Of a stretch of 64,000 nt of DNA, positions 12,159-25,369 are shown one piece after another. A program made the translations under genes and the position numbers. Under the pieces are notes generated by a model. It did no database searches. It saw only the letters and a program-made list of their open reading frames with translations, and was not told the DNA's origin. Positions within the stretch are counted from its first letter, which is position 1. Each line of letters opens with the position of its first letter. The stretch spans positions 1-64,000 of the forward strand of contig NW_027018134.1 of assembly GCF_032854445.1 (NCBI RefSeq), in the 5' to 3' direction. The stretch comes from Liolophura sinensis. Its lineage: Eukaryota; Mollusca; Polyplacophora; Chitonida; Chitonidae.

Positions 12159-13810
12159 GACGTCTTCTGGGCTACCGAAGGGCACATAACGTATAGTTAA
12201 AAGTTGAATATAGTAACGACCAGTCGCGATTGTGCATAGTACAGTGTATCCGATTTCAAATTAACAAAAAGACCAGGCAAAAATGCAAAAGTGGAAAAAC
12301 TGTTCCAGTGCTGCTGGTAAGAGGCTAATCCGACGTATTTTGTCACGAGAAATCGAATGGTGCAAACCGCGTTGCTCTCCGACCAATACTTTTGGCTGTA
12401 GCGACAATTGAATGATCATTGATGTCACAGTCAGGTGCCCAGCAACGGCTCTTACTCCATGGAAACCAGGGAAATTTGCAATTTTTTAAACAGCTGCCGA
12501 TGCCTGGGCCAATTCCGCATCTTTTAGAACCTTATTGATGTGGTTCAGTGATCAGTTGTTCTTTTTACAGCAGACTGTATCTAGTACCTTGTGTTTTTTT
12601 ATGTACAAATGGTGTGCTTTTTCTACACGTAGATAAAGACATTGAGATTGTCTTGGACTTAAAAGTAAGACAATTGCTGGATGAGTTAAATGGGCTTAGC
12701 CCAAAGATTTGACGTCTTCTGGGCTACCGAAGGGCACATAACTTATAGTCAAAAGTTGAATATAGTAATGACCAGTCGCGATTGTACATAGTAGATTTTA
12801 TCCGATTTCAAATTAACAAAAAGACCAGGCAAAAATGCAAAAGTGGAAAAACTGTTCCAGTGCTGCTGGTAAGAGGCTAATCCGACGTATTTTGTCACGA
12901 GAAATCGAATGGTGTAAACCGCGATGCTCTCCGACCAATACTTTTGGCTGTAGCGACAATTGAATGATCATTGATGTCATAGTCACGTGCCCAGCAACGG
13001 CTCTTACTCCATGGAAACCAGGGAAATTTGCAATTTTTTAAACAGCTGCCGATGCCTGGGCCAATTCCGCATCTTTTAGAACCTTATTGATGTGGGTCAG
13101 TGATCAGTTGTACTTTTTACAGCAGACTGTATCTAGTACATTGTGTTTTTTATGTACAAATGGTGTGGTTTTTCTACACGTAGATAAAGACATTGAGATT
13201 GTCTTGGACTTAGAAGTAAGACAATTGCTGGGTGAGTTAAATGATTTTAGCCCAAAGATTTGACGTCTTCTGGGCTACCGAAGGGCACATAACTTATAGT
13301 CAAAAGTTGAATATAATAACGACCAGTCGCGATTGTACATAGTAAAGTGTAGCCGATTTCCATTAACAAAAAGACCAGGCAAAAATGCAAAAGTGGAAAA
13401 ACTGTTCCAGTGCTACTGGTAAGAGGCTAATCCGACGTATTTTGTCACGAGAAATCGAATGGTGCAAACCGCGTTGCTCTCCGACCAATACTTTTGGCTG
13501 TAGCGACAATTGAATCATCATTGATGTCATAGTCACGTGCCCGGCAACGGCTCTTACTCCATGGAAACCAGGGAAATTTGCAATTTTCTAAACAGCTGCC
13601 GATGCCTGGGCCAATTCCGCATCTTTTAGAACCTTATTGATGTGGGTCAGTGATCAGTTGTACTTTTTACAGCAGACTGTATCTAGTACATTGTGTTTTT
13701 ATGTACAAATGGTGTAATTTTTCTACACGTAGATAAAGACATTGAGATTGTCTTGGACTTAAAAGTAAGACAATTGCTGGATGAGTTAAATGGGCTTAGC
13801 CCAAAGATTT
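12159..13810 (+). repeat. Trimer M23-M25, first copy of the 8,256-bp offset pair
   Basis: Starts 12159, 12711, 13262. M23 is M13-like with a 7-T run and GGTGTGCTTTTT. M24 carries GTAGATTTTATCC, GGTGTAAACCGCGATGC and ATGATTTTAGCCC. M25 carries GTAAAGTGTAGCC, GAATCATC, GCCCGGC and GGTGTAATTTTT with a 5-T run. The three return in the same order at 20,415 to 22,066. Confidence 0.9.
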
Positions 13811-16800
13811 GACGTCTTCTGGGCTACCGAAGGGCACATAACGTATAGTTAAAAGTTGAATATAGTAACGACCAGTCGCGATTGTGCATAGTACAATGTA
13901 TCCGATTTCAATTAACAAAAAGACCAGGCAAAAATGCAAAAGTGGAAAAACTGTTCCAGTGCTGCTGGTAAGAGGCTAATCCGACGTATTTTGTCACGAG
14001 AAATCGAATGGTGCAAACCGCGTTGCTCTCCGACCAATACTTTTGGCTGTAGCGACAATTGAATGATCATTGATGTCATAGTCACGTGCCCAACAACGGC
14101 TCCTACTCCATGGAAACCAGGGAAATTTGCAATTTTTTAAACAGCTGCCGATGCCTGGCCCAATTCCGCATCTATTAGAACCTTATAGATGTGGTTCAGT
14201 GATCAGTTGTACTTTTTACAGCAGACTGTATCTAGTACATTGTGTTTTTTATGTACGAATGGTGTGGTTTTTCTACACGTAGATAAAGACATTGAGATTG
14301 TCTTGGACTTAAAAGTAAGACAATTGCTGGGTGAGTTAAATGGGCTTAGCCCAAAGATTTGACGTCTTCTGGGCTACCGAAGGGCACATAACGTATAGTC
14401 AAAAGTTGAATATAGTAATGACCAGTCGCGATTGTACATAGTAGATTGTATCGGATTTCAAATTAACAAAAAGGCCAGGCAAAAATGCAAAAGTGGAAAA
14501 ACTGTTCCAGTGCTGCTGGTAAAAGGCTAATCCGACGTATTTTGTCACGAGAAATCGAATGGTGCAAACCGCGTTGCTCTCCGACCAATACTTTTGGCTG
14601 TAGCGACAATTGAATGATCATTGATGTCATAGTCACGTGCCCAGCAACGGCTCTTACTCCATGGAAACCAGGGAAATTTGCAATTTTTTAACAGCTGCCG
14701 ATGCCTGGGCCAATTCCGCATCTTTTAGAACCTTATTGATGTGGGTCAGTGATCAGTTGTACTTTTTACAGCAGACTGTATCTAGTACATTGTGTTTTTT
14801 ATGTACAAATGGTGTGGTTTTTCTACACGTAGATAAAGACATTGAGATTGTCTTGGACTTAGAAGTAAGACAATTGCTGGGTGAGTTAAATGGTTTTAGC
14901 CCAAAGATTTGACGTCTTCTGGGCTACCGAAGGGCACATAACTTATAGTCAAAAGTTGAATATAATAACGACCAGTCGCGATTGTACATAGTAAAGTGTA
15001 GCCGATTTCCATTAACAAAAAGACCAGGCAAAAATGCAAAAGTGGAAAAACTGTTCCAGTGCTACTGGTAAGAGGCTAATCCGACGTATTTTGTCACGAG
15101 AAATCGAATGGTGCAAACCGCGTTGCTCTCCGACCAATACTTTTGGCTGTAGCGACAATTGAATGATCATTGATGTCATAGTCACGTGCCCAGCAACGGC
15201 TCTTACTCCATGGAAACCAGGGAAATTTGCAATTTTCTAAACAGCTGCCGATGCCTGGGCCAATTCCGCATCTTTTAGAACCTTATTGATGTGGGTCAGT
15301 GATCAGTTGTACTTTTTACAGCAGACTGTATCTAGTACTTTGTGTTTTTATGTACAAATGGTGTGGTTTTTCTACACGTAGATAAAGACATTGAGATTGT
15401 CTTGGACTTAAAAGTAAGACAATTGCTGGATGAGTTAAATGGGCTTAGCCCAAAGATTTGACGTCTTCTGGGCTACCGAAGGGCACATAACGTATAGTTA
15501 AAAGTTGAATATAGTAACGACCAGTCGCGATTGTGCATAGTACAGTGTATCCGATTTCAATTAACAAAAAGACCAGGCAAAAATGCAAAAGTGGAAAAAC
15601 TGTTCCAGTGCTGCTGGTAAGAGGCTAATCCGACGTATTTTGTGACGAGAAATCGAATGGTGCAAACCGCGTTGCTCTCCGACCAATACTTTTGGCTGTA
15701 GCGACAATTGAATGATCATTGATGTCATAGTCAGGTGCCCAGCAACGGCTCTTACTCCATGGAAACCAGGGAAATTTGCAATTTTTTAAACAGCTGCCGA
15801 TGCCTGGGCCAATTCCGCATCTTTTAGAACCTTATTGATGTGGTTCAGTGATCAGTTGTTCTTTTTACAGCAGACTGTATCTAGTACCTTGTGTTTTTTA
15901 TGTACAAATGGTGTGCTTTTTCTACACGTAGATAAAGACATTGAGATTGTCTTGGACTTAAAAGTAAGACAATTGCTGGATGAGTTAAATGGGCTTAGCC
16001 CAAAGATTTGACGTCTTCTGGGCTACAGAAGGGCACATAACTTATAGTCAAAAGTTGAATATAGTAATGACCAGTCGCGATTGTACATAGTAGATTGTAT
16101 CCGATTTCAAATTAACAAAAAGACCAGGCAAAAATGCAAAAGTAGAAAAACTGTTCCAGTGCTGCTGGTAAGAGGCTAATCCGACGTATTTTGTCACGAG
16201 AAATCGAATGGTGCAAACCGCGTTGCTCTCCGACCAATACTTTTGGCTGTAGCGACAATTGAATGATCATTGATGTCATAGTCACGTGCCCAGCAACGGC
16301 TCTTACTCCATGGAAACCAGGGAAATTTGCAATTTTTTAAACAGCTGCCGATGCCTGGCCCAATTCCGCATCTATTAGAACCTTATAGATGTGGTTCAGT
16401 GATCAGTTGTACTTTTTACAGCAGACTGTATCTAGTACATTGTGTTTTTTATGTACGAATGGTGTGGTTTTTCTACACGTAGATAAAGACATTGAGATTG
16501 TCTTGGACTTAAAAGTAAGACAATTGCTGGATGAGTTAAATGGGCTTAGCCCAAAGATTTGACGTCTTCTGGGCTACCGAAGGGCACATAACGTATAGTT
16601 AAAAGTTGAATATAGTAACGACCAGTCGCGATTGTGCATAGTACAGTGTATCCGATTTCAAATTAACAAAAAGACCAGGCAAAAATGCAAAAGTGGAAAA
16701 ACTGTTCCAGTGCTGCTGGTAAGAGGCTAATCCGACGTATTTTGTGACGAAAAATCGAATGGTGCAAACCGCGTTGCTCTCCAACCATTACTTTTGGCTG

Positions 16801-17111
16801 TAGCCACAATTGAATGGACATTGATGTCATAGTCACGTGCCCAACAACGGCTCTTACTCCATGGAAACCAGGGAAATTTGCAATTTTTTAAACAGCTGCC
16901 GATGCCTGGCCCAATTCCGCATCTATTAGAACCTTATAGATGTGGTTCAGTGATCAGTTGTACTTTTTACAGCAGACTGTATCTAGTACATTGTGTTTTT
17001 TATGCACGAATGGTGTGGTTTTTCTACACGTAGATAAAGACATTGAGATTGTCTTGGACTTAAAAGTAAGACAATTGCTGGATGAGTTAAATGGGCTTAG
17101 CCCAAAGATTT
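13811..17111 (+). repeat. Mixed monomers M26-M31 without a clear unit
   Basis: Starts 13811, 14361, 14911, 15460, 16010, 16561. M26 is a beta-block monomer with CTCCTACTCC. M27 combines GTATCGG and GGTAAAAGG on the left with TTTTTTAACAG, CTTAGAAG and GGTTTTAGCCC on the right. M28 is a GTAAAGTGTAGCC monomer with a 5-T run. M29 has CAGGTG and GTGCTTTTT. M30 has CTACAG, AAAGTAGAAA and the beta block. M31 carries a tight cluster of unique substitutions at about 16,783-16,820. The right part of M27 and left part of M28 recur near 23,918-24,470. Confidence 0.88.
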
Positions 17112-19312
17112 GACGTCTTCTGGGCTACCGAAGGGCACATAACTTATAGTCAAAAGTTGAATATAATAACGACCAGTCGCGATTGTACATAGTACAGTGT
17201 AGCCGATTTCAATTAACAAAAAGACCAGGCAAAAATGCAAAAGTGGAAAAACTGTTCCAGTGCTGCTGGTAAGAGGCTAATCCGACGTATTTTGTCACGA
17301 GAAATCGAATGGTGCAAACCGCGTTGCTCTCCGACCAATACTTTTGGCTGTAGCGACAATTGAATGATCATTGATGTCATAGTCACGTGCCCAACAACGG
17401 CTCTTACTCCATGGAAACCAGGGAAATTTGCAATTTTTTAAACAGCTGCCGATGCCTGGGCCAATTCCGCATCTTTTAGAACCTTATTGATGTGGGTCAG
17501 TGATCAGTTGTACTTTTCACAGCAGACTGTATCTAGTACCTTGTGTTTTTTATGTACAAATGGTGTGGTTTTTCTACACGTAGATAAAGACATTGAGATT
17601 GTCTTGGACTTAGAAGTAAGACAATTGCTGGATGAGTTTAATGGGTTTAGCCCAAAGATTTGACGTCTTCTGGGCTACCGAAGGGCACATAACTTGTAGT
17701 CAAAAGTTGAATATAATAACGACCAGTCGCGATTGTACATAGTACAGTGTATCCGATTTCAATTAACAAAAAGACCAGGCAAAAATGCAAAAGTGGAAAA
17801 ACTGTTCCAGTGCTGCGGGTAAGAGGCTAATCTGACGTATTTTGTGACAAGAAATCGAATGGTGCAAACCGCGTTGCTCTCCGACCAATACTTTTGGCTG
17901 TAGCGACAATTGAATGATCATTGATGTCATAGTCACGTGCCCAACAACGGCTCTTACTCCATGGAAACCAGGGAAATTTGCAATTTTTTAAACAGCTGCC
18001 GATGCCTGGCCCAATTCCGCATCTATTAGAACCTTATAGATGTGGTTCAGTGATCAGTTGTACTTTTTACAGCAGACTGTATCTAGTACATTGTGTTTTT
18101 TATGTACGAATGGTGTGGTTTTTCTACACGTAGATAAAGACATTGAGATTGTCTTGGACTTAAAAGTAAGACAATTGCTGGATGAGTTAAATGGGCTTAG
18201 CCCAAAGATTTGACGTCTTCTGGGCTACCGAAGGGCACATAACGTATAGTTAAAAGTTGAATATAGTAACGACCAGTTGCGATTGTACATAGTACAGTGT
18301 ATCCGATTTCAATTAACAAAAAGACCAGGAAAAAATGCAAAAGTGGAAAAACTGTTCCAATGCTGCTGGTAAGAGGCTAATCCGACGTATTTTGTCACGA
18401 GAAATCGAATGGTGCAAACCGCGTTGCTCTCCGACCAATACTTTTGGCTGTAGCGACAATTGAATGATCATTGATGTCATAGTCACGTGCCCAGCAACGG
18501 CTCTTACTCCATGGAAACCAGGGAAATTTGCAATTTTTTAAACAGCTGCCGATGCCTGGCCCAATTCCGCATCTATTAGAACCTTATAGATGTGGTTCAG
18601 TGATCATTTGTACTTTTTACAGCAGACTGTATCTAGTACATTGTGTTTTTTATGTACGAATGGTGTGGTTTTTCTACACGTAGATAAAGACATTGAGATT
18701 GTCTTGGACTTAAAAGTAAGACAATTGCTGGATGAGTTAAATGGGCTTAGCCCAAAGATTTGACGTCTTCTGGGCTACCGAAGGGCACATAACGTATAGT
18801 TAAAAGTTGAATATAGTAACGACCAGTCGCGATTGTGCATAGTACAGTGTATCCGATTTCAAATTAACAAAAAGACCAGGCAAAAATGCAAAAGTGGAAA
18901 AACTGTTCCAGTGCTACTGGTAAGAGGCTAATCCGACGTATTTTGTCACGAGAAATCGAATGGTGCAAACCGCGTTGCTCTCCGACCAATACTTTTGGCT
19001 GTAGCGACAATTGAATGATCATTGATGTCACAGTCAGGTGCCCAGCAACGGCTCTTACTCCATGGAAACCAGGGAAATTTGCAATTTTTTAAACAGCTGC
19101 CGATGCCTGGGCCAATTCCGCATCTTTTAGAACCTTATTGATGTGGTTCAGTGATCAGTTGTTCTTTTTACAGCAGACTGTATCTAGTACCTTGTGTTTT
19201 TTATGTACGAATGGTGTGGTTTTTCTACACGTAGATAAAGACATTGAGATTGTCTTGGACTTAAAAGTAAGACAATTGCTGGATGAGTTAAATGGGCTTA
19301 GCCCAAAGATTT
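17112..19312 (+). repeat. Displaced copy of M10-M13 (M32-M35), offset 12,108 bp
   Basis: Starts 17112, 17662, 18212, 18762, each exactly 12,108 bp after M10, M11, M12 and M13. M32 has GTAGCCG and the TTTAATGGGTTT ending of M10. M33 has ACTTGTAG, AATCTGACG and GTGACAAG of M11. M34 has AGTTGCG, AGGAAAAAATG and CCAATGCTG of M12. M35 has GCTACTGG and TCACAGTCAGG of M13. The block thus contains the same junction between the five-mer and six-mer families as the left copy. Private differences include TTTTTCACAG (M32), GCTGCGGG (M33) and GATCATTTG (M34). Confidence 0.9.
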
Positions 19313-20414
19313 GACGTCTTCTGGGCTACCGAAGGGCACATAACGTATAGTTAAAAGTTGAATATAGTAACGACCAGTCGCGATTGTGCATAGTACAGTG
19401 TATCCGATTTCAAATTAACAAAAAGACCAGGCAAAAATGCAAAAGTGGAAAAACTGTTCCAGTGCTACTGGTAAGAGGCTAATCCGACGTATTTTGTCAC
19501 GAGAAATCGAATGGTGCAAACCGCGTTGCTCTCCGACCAATACTTTTGGCTGTAGCGACAATTGAATGATCATTGATGTCACAGTCAGGTGCCCAGCAAC
19601 GGCTCTTACTCCATGGAAACCAGGGAAATTTGCAATTTTTTAAACAGCTGCCGATGCCTGGGCCAATTCCGCATCTTTTAGAACCTTATTGATGTGGTTC
19701 AGTGATCAGTTGTTCTTTTTACAGCAGACTGTATCTAGTACCTTGTGTTTTTTATGTACAAATGGTGTGCTTTTTCTACACGTAGATAAAGACATTGAGA
19801 TTGTCTTGGACTTAAAAGTAAGACAATTGCTGGATGAGTTAAATGGGCTTAGCCCAAAGATTTGACGTCGTCTGGGCTACAGAAGGGCACATAACTTATA
19901 GTCAAAAGTTGAATATAGTAATGACCAGTCGTGATTGTACATAGTAGATTGTATCCGATTTCAAATTAACAAAAAGACCAGGCAAAAATGCAAAAGTGGA
20001 AAAACTGTTCCAGTGCTGCTGGTAAAAGGCTAATCCGACGTATTTTGTCACGAGAAATCGAATGGTGCAAACCGCGTTGCTCTCCGACCAATACTTTTGG
20101 CTGTAGCGACAATTGAATGATCATTGATGTCATAGTCACGTGCCCATCAACGGCTCTTACTCCATGGAAACCAGGGAAATTTGCAATTTTTTAAACAGCT
20201 GCCGATGCCTGGCCCAATTCCGCATCTATTAGAACCTTATAGATGTGGTTCAGTGATCAGTTGTACTTTTTACAGCAGACTGTATCTAGTACATTGTGTA
20301 TTTTATGTACGAATGGTGTGGTTTTTCTACACGTAGATAAAGACATTGAGATTGTCTTGGACTTAAAAGTAAGACAATTGCTGGATGAGTTAAATGGGCT
20401 TAGCCCAAAGATTT
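19313..20414 (+). repeat. Monomers M36-M37: local M13-like duplicate and M20-like unit
   Basis: Starts 19313 and 19864. M36 is a second M13-type monomer directly after M35 (both GCTACTGG, TCACAGTCAGG, GTTGTTC), so the type is tandemly doubled here. M37 is M20-like (CTACAG, CGTGATTG, GTAGATTG, GGTAAAAGG, beta block) and also has TGTGTATTTTATG, otherwise seen in M12. M37 begins GACGTCGTCT instead of GACGTCTTCT, a private change next to the boundary dyad. Confidence 0.88.
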
Positions 20415-22066
20415 GACGTCTTCTGGGCTACCGAAGGGCACATAACGTATAGTTAAAAGTTGAATATAGTAACGACCAGTCGCGATTGTGCATAGTACAG
20501 TGTCTCCGATTTCAAATTAACAAAAAGACCAGGCAAAAATGCAAAAGTGGAAAAACTGTTCCAGTGCTACTGGTAAGAGGCTAATCCGACGTATTTTGTC
20601 ACGAGAAATCGAATGGTGCAAACCGCGTTGCTCTCCGACCAATACTTTTGGCTGTAGCGACAATTGAATGATCATTGATGTCACAGTCAGGTGCCCAGCA
20701 ACGGCTCTTACTCCATGGAAACCAGGGAAATTTGCAATTTTTTAAACAGCTGCCGATGCCTGGGCCAATTCCGCATCTTTTAGAACCTTATTGATGTGGT
20801 TCAGTGATCAGTTGTTCTTTTTACAGCAGACTGTATCTAGTACCTTGTGTTTTTTTATGTACAAATGGTGTGCTTTTTCTACACGTAGATAAAGACATTG
20901 AGATTGTCTTGGACTTAAAAGTAAGACAATTGCTGGATGAGTTAAATGGGCTTAGCCCAAAGATTTGACGTCTTCTGGGCTACAGAAGGGCACATAACTT
21001 ATAGTCAAAAGTTGAATATAGTAATGACCAGTCGCGATTGTACATAGTAGATTGTATCCGATTTCAAATTAACAAAAAGACCAGGCAAAAATGCAAAAGT
21101 GGAAAAACTGTTCCAGTGCTGCTGGTAAGAGGCTAATCCGACGTATTTTGTCACGAGAAATCGAATGGTGCAAACCGCGATGCTCTCCGACCAATACTTT
21201 TGGCTGTAGCGACAATTGAATGATCATTGATGTCATAGTCACGTGCCCAGCAACGGCTCTTACTCCATGGAAACCAGGGAAATTTGCAATTTTTTAAACA
21301 GCTGCCGATGCCTGGGCCAATTCCGCATCTTTTAGAACCTTATTGATGTGGGTCAGTGATCAGTTGTACTTTTTACAGCAGACTGTATCTAGTACATTGT
21401 GTTTTTTATGTACAAATGGTGTGGTTTTTCTACACGTAGATAAAGACATTGAGATTGTCTTGGACTTAGAAGTAAGACAATTGCTGGGTGAGTTAAATGA
21501 TTTTAGCCCAAAGATTTGACGTCTTCTGGGCTACCGAAGGGCACATAACTTATAGTCAAAAGTTGAATATAATAACGACCAGTCGCGATTGTACATAGTA
21601 AAGTGTAGCCGATTTCCATTAACAAAAAGACCAGGCAAAAATGCAAAAGTGGAAAAACTGTTCCAGTGCTACTGGTAAGAGGCTAATCCGACGTATTTTG
21701 TCACGAGAAATCGAATGGTGCAAACCGCGTTGCTCTCCGACCAATACTTTTGGCTGTAGCGACAATTGAATCATCATTGATGTCATAGTCACGTGCCCGG
21801 CAACGGCTCTTACTCCATGGAAACCAGGGAAATTTGCAATTTTCTAAACAGCTGCCGATGCCTGGGCCAATTCCGCATCTTTTAGAACCTTATTGATGTG
21901 GGTCAGTGATCAGTTGTACTTTTTACAGCAGACTGTATCTAGTACTTTGTGTTTTTATGTACAAATGGTGTAATTTTTCTACACCTAGATAAAGACATTG
22001 AGATTGTCTTGGACTTAAAAGTAAGACAATTGCTGGATGAGTTAAATGGGCTTAGCCCAAAGATTT
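20415..22066 (+). repeat. Trimer M38-M40, second copy of the 8,256-bp offset pair
   Basis: Starts 20415, 20967, 21518, each 8,256 bp after M23, M24 and M25. M38 shares the 7-T run and GTGCTTTTT with M23. M39 shares CCGCGATGC and ATGATTTTAGCCC with M24. M40 shares GAATCATC, GCCCGGC and GGTGTAATTTTT with M25. Flanking monomers (M37, M41) do not match M22 and M26, so the shared block is about 1.6 kb. Confidence 0.9.
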
Positions 22067-25000
22067 GACGTCTTCTGGGCTACCGAAGGGCACATAACGT
22101 ATAGTTAAAAGTTGAATATAGTAACGACCAGTCGCGATTGTACATAGTAGATTGTATCGGATTTCAAATTAACAAAAAGACCAGGCAAAAATGCAAAAGT
22201 GGAAAAACTGTTCCAGTGCTGCTGGTAAGAGGCTAATCCGACGTATTTTGTCACGAGAAATCGAATGGTGCAAACCGCGTTGCTCTCCGACCAATACTTT
22301 TGGCTGTAGCGACAATTGAATGATCATTGATGTCATAGTCACGTGCCCAGCAACGGCTCTTACTCCATGGAAACCAGGGAAATTTGCAATTTTTTAAACA
22401 GCTGCCAATGCCTGGCCCAATTCCGCATCTATTAGAACCTTATAGATGTGGTTCAGTGATCAGTTGTACTTTTTACAGCAGACTGTATCTAGTACATTGT
22501 GTTTTTTATGTACGAATGGTGTGGTTTTTCTACACGTAGATAAAGACATTGAGATTGTCTTGGACTTAAAAGTAAGACAATTGCTGGATGAGTTAAATGG
22601 GCTTAGCCCAAAGATTTGACGTCTTCTGGGCTACCGAAGGGCACATAACGTATAGTTAAAAGTTGAATATAGTAACGACCAGTCGCGATTGTGCATAGTA
22701 CAGTGTATCCGATTTCAAATTAACAAAAAGACCAGGCAAAAATGCAAAAGTGGAAAAACTGTTCCAGTGCTGCTGGTAAGAGGCTAATCCGACGTATTTT
22801 GTGACGAGAAATCGAATGGTGCAAACCGCGTTGCTCTCCGACCAATACTTTTGGCTGTAGCGACAATTGAATGATCATTGATGTCATAGTCAGGTGCCCA
22901 GCAACGCTCTTACTCCATGGAAACCAGGGAAATTTGCAATTTTTTAAACAGCTGCCGATGCCTGGCCCAATTCCGCATCTATTAGAACCTTATAGATGTG
23001 GTTCAGTGATCAGTTGTACTTTTTACAGCAGACTGTATCTAGTACATTGTGTTTTTTATGTACGAATGGTGTGGTTTTTCTACACGTAGATAAAGACATT
23101 GAGATTGTCTTGGACTTAAAAGTAAGACAATTGCTGGATGAGTTAAATGGGCTTAGCCCAAAGATTTGACGTCTTCTGGGCTACCGAAGGGCACATAACG
23201 TATAGTTAAAAGTTGAATATAGTAACGACCAGTCGCGATTGTGCATAGTACAGTGTATCCGATTTCAAATTAACAAAAAGACCAGGCAAAAATGCAAAAG
23301 TGGAAAAACTGTTCCAGTGCTGCTGGTAAGAGGCTAATCCGACGTATTTTGTGACGAGAAATCGAATGGTGCAAACCGCGTTGCTCTCCGACCAATACTT
23401 TTGGCTGTAGCGACAATTGAATGATCATTGATGTCATAGTCAGGTGCCCAGCAACGGCTCTTACTCCATGGAAACCAGGGAAATTTGCAATTTTTTAAAC
23501 AGCTGCCGATGCCTGGGCCAATTCCGCATCTTTTAGAACCTTATTGATGTGGTTCAGTGATCAGTTGTTCTTTTTACAGCAGACTGTATCTAGTACCTTG
23601 TGTTTTTTATGTACAAATGGTGTGCTTTTTCTACACGTAGATAAAGACATTGAGATTGTCTTGGACTTAAAAGTAAGACAATTGCTGGATGAGTTAAATG
23701 GGCTTAGCCCAAAGATTTGACGTCTTCTGGGCTACAGAAGGGCACATAACTTATAGTCAAAAGTTGAATATAGTAATGACCAGTCGCGATTGTACATAGT
23801 AGATTGTATCCGATTTCAAATTAACAAAAAGACCAGGCAAAAATGCAAAAGTGGAAAAACTGTTCCAGTGCTGCTGGTAAGAGGCTAATCCGACGTATTT
23901 TGTCACGAGAAATCGAATGGTGCAAACCGCGTTGCTCTCCGACCAATACTTTTGGCTGTAGCGACAATTGAATGATCATTGATGTCATAGTCACGTGCCC
24001 AGCAACGGCTCTTACTCCATGGAAACCAGGGAAATTTGCAATTTTTTAACAGCTGCCGATGCCTGGGCCAATTCCGCATCTTTTAGAACCTTATTGATGT
24101 GGGTCAGTGATCAGTTGTACTTTTTACAGCAGACTGTATCTAGTACATTGTGTTTTTTATGTACAAATGGTGTGGTTTTTCTACACGTAGATAAAGACAT
24201 TGAGATTGTCTTGGACTTAGAAGTAAGACAATTGCTGGGTGAGTTAAATGGTTTTAGCCCAAAGATTTGACGTCTTCTGGGCTACCGAAGGGCACATAAC
24301 TTATAGTCAAAAGTTGAATATAATAACGACCAGTCGCGATTGTACATAGTAAAGTGTAGCCGATTTCCATTAACAAAAAGACCAGGCAAAAATGCAAAAG
24401 TGGAAAAACTGTTCCAGTGCTACTGGTAAGAGGCTAATCCGACGTATTTTGTCACGAGAAATCGAATGGTGCAAACCGCGCTGCTCTCCGACCAATACTT
24501 TTGGCTGTAGCGACAATTGAATGATCATTGATGTCATAGTCAGGTGCCCATCAACGGCTCTTACTCCATGGAAACCAGGGAAATTTGCAATTTTTTAAAC
24601 AGCTGCCGATGCCTGGGCCAATTCCGCATCTTTTAGAACCTTATTGATGTGGTTCAGTGATCAGTTGTTCTTTTTACAGCAGACTGTATCTAGTACCTTG
24701 TGTTTTTTATGTACAAATGGTGTGCTTTTTCTACACGTAGATAAAGACATTGAGATTGTCTTGGACTTAAAAGTAAGACAATTGCTGGATGAGTTAAATG
24801 GGCTTAGCCCAAAGATTTGACGTCTTCTGGGCTACAGAAGGGCACATAACTTATAGTCAAAAGTTGAATATAGTAATGACCAGTCGCGATTGTACATAGT
24901 AGATTGTATCCGATTTCAAATTAACAAAAAGACCAGGCAAAAATGCAAAAGTGGAAAAACTGTTCCAGTGCTGCTGGTAAGAGGCTAATCCGACGTATTT

Positions 25001-25369
25001 TGTCACGAGAAATCGAATGGTGCAAACCGCGTTGCTCTCCGACCAATACTTTTGGCTGTAGCGACAATTGAATGATCATTGATGTCATAGTCACGTGCCC
25101 AGCAACGGTTCTTACTCCATGGAAACCAGGGAAATTTGCAATTTTTTAAACAGCTGCCGATGCCTGGGCCAATTCCGCATCTTTTAGAACCTTATCGATG
25201 TGGGTCAGTGATCAGTTGTACTTTTTACAGCAGACTGTATCTAGTACCTTGTGTTTTTTATGTACAAATGGTGTGGTTTTTCTACACGTAGATAAAGACA
25301 TTGAGATTGTCTTGGACTTAGAAGTAAGACAATTGCTGGGTGAGTTTAATGGGTTTAGCCCAAAGATTT
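22067..25369 (+). repeat. Mosaic monomers M41-M46
   Basis: Starts 22067, 22618, 23168, 23719, 24269, 24819. M42 and M43 share a left half (CAAATTAAC, GTGACGAG, CAGGTGCCCAG) but M42 then has the beta block while M43 has GCCTGGGCC and GTGCTTTTT. M44 has the M27 right half (TTTTTTAACAG, GGTTTTAGCCC). M45 has the M28 left half (GTAAAGTGTAGCC, TTCCATT, GCTACTGG) joined to an M43-like right half. M46 ends TTTAATGGGTTT. These are the clearest half-monomer swaps in the window. M42 has lost one G in GCAACGCTC. Confidence 0.88.

Noticed and set aside
14637-14912. 91-codon open frame, also at 23995-24270 and 26194-26469
   Set aside because: Created by the one-base deletion TTTTTTAACAG, which shifts frame past the usual stop. 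The same sequence out of frame is present in all other monomers; no coding signature.
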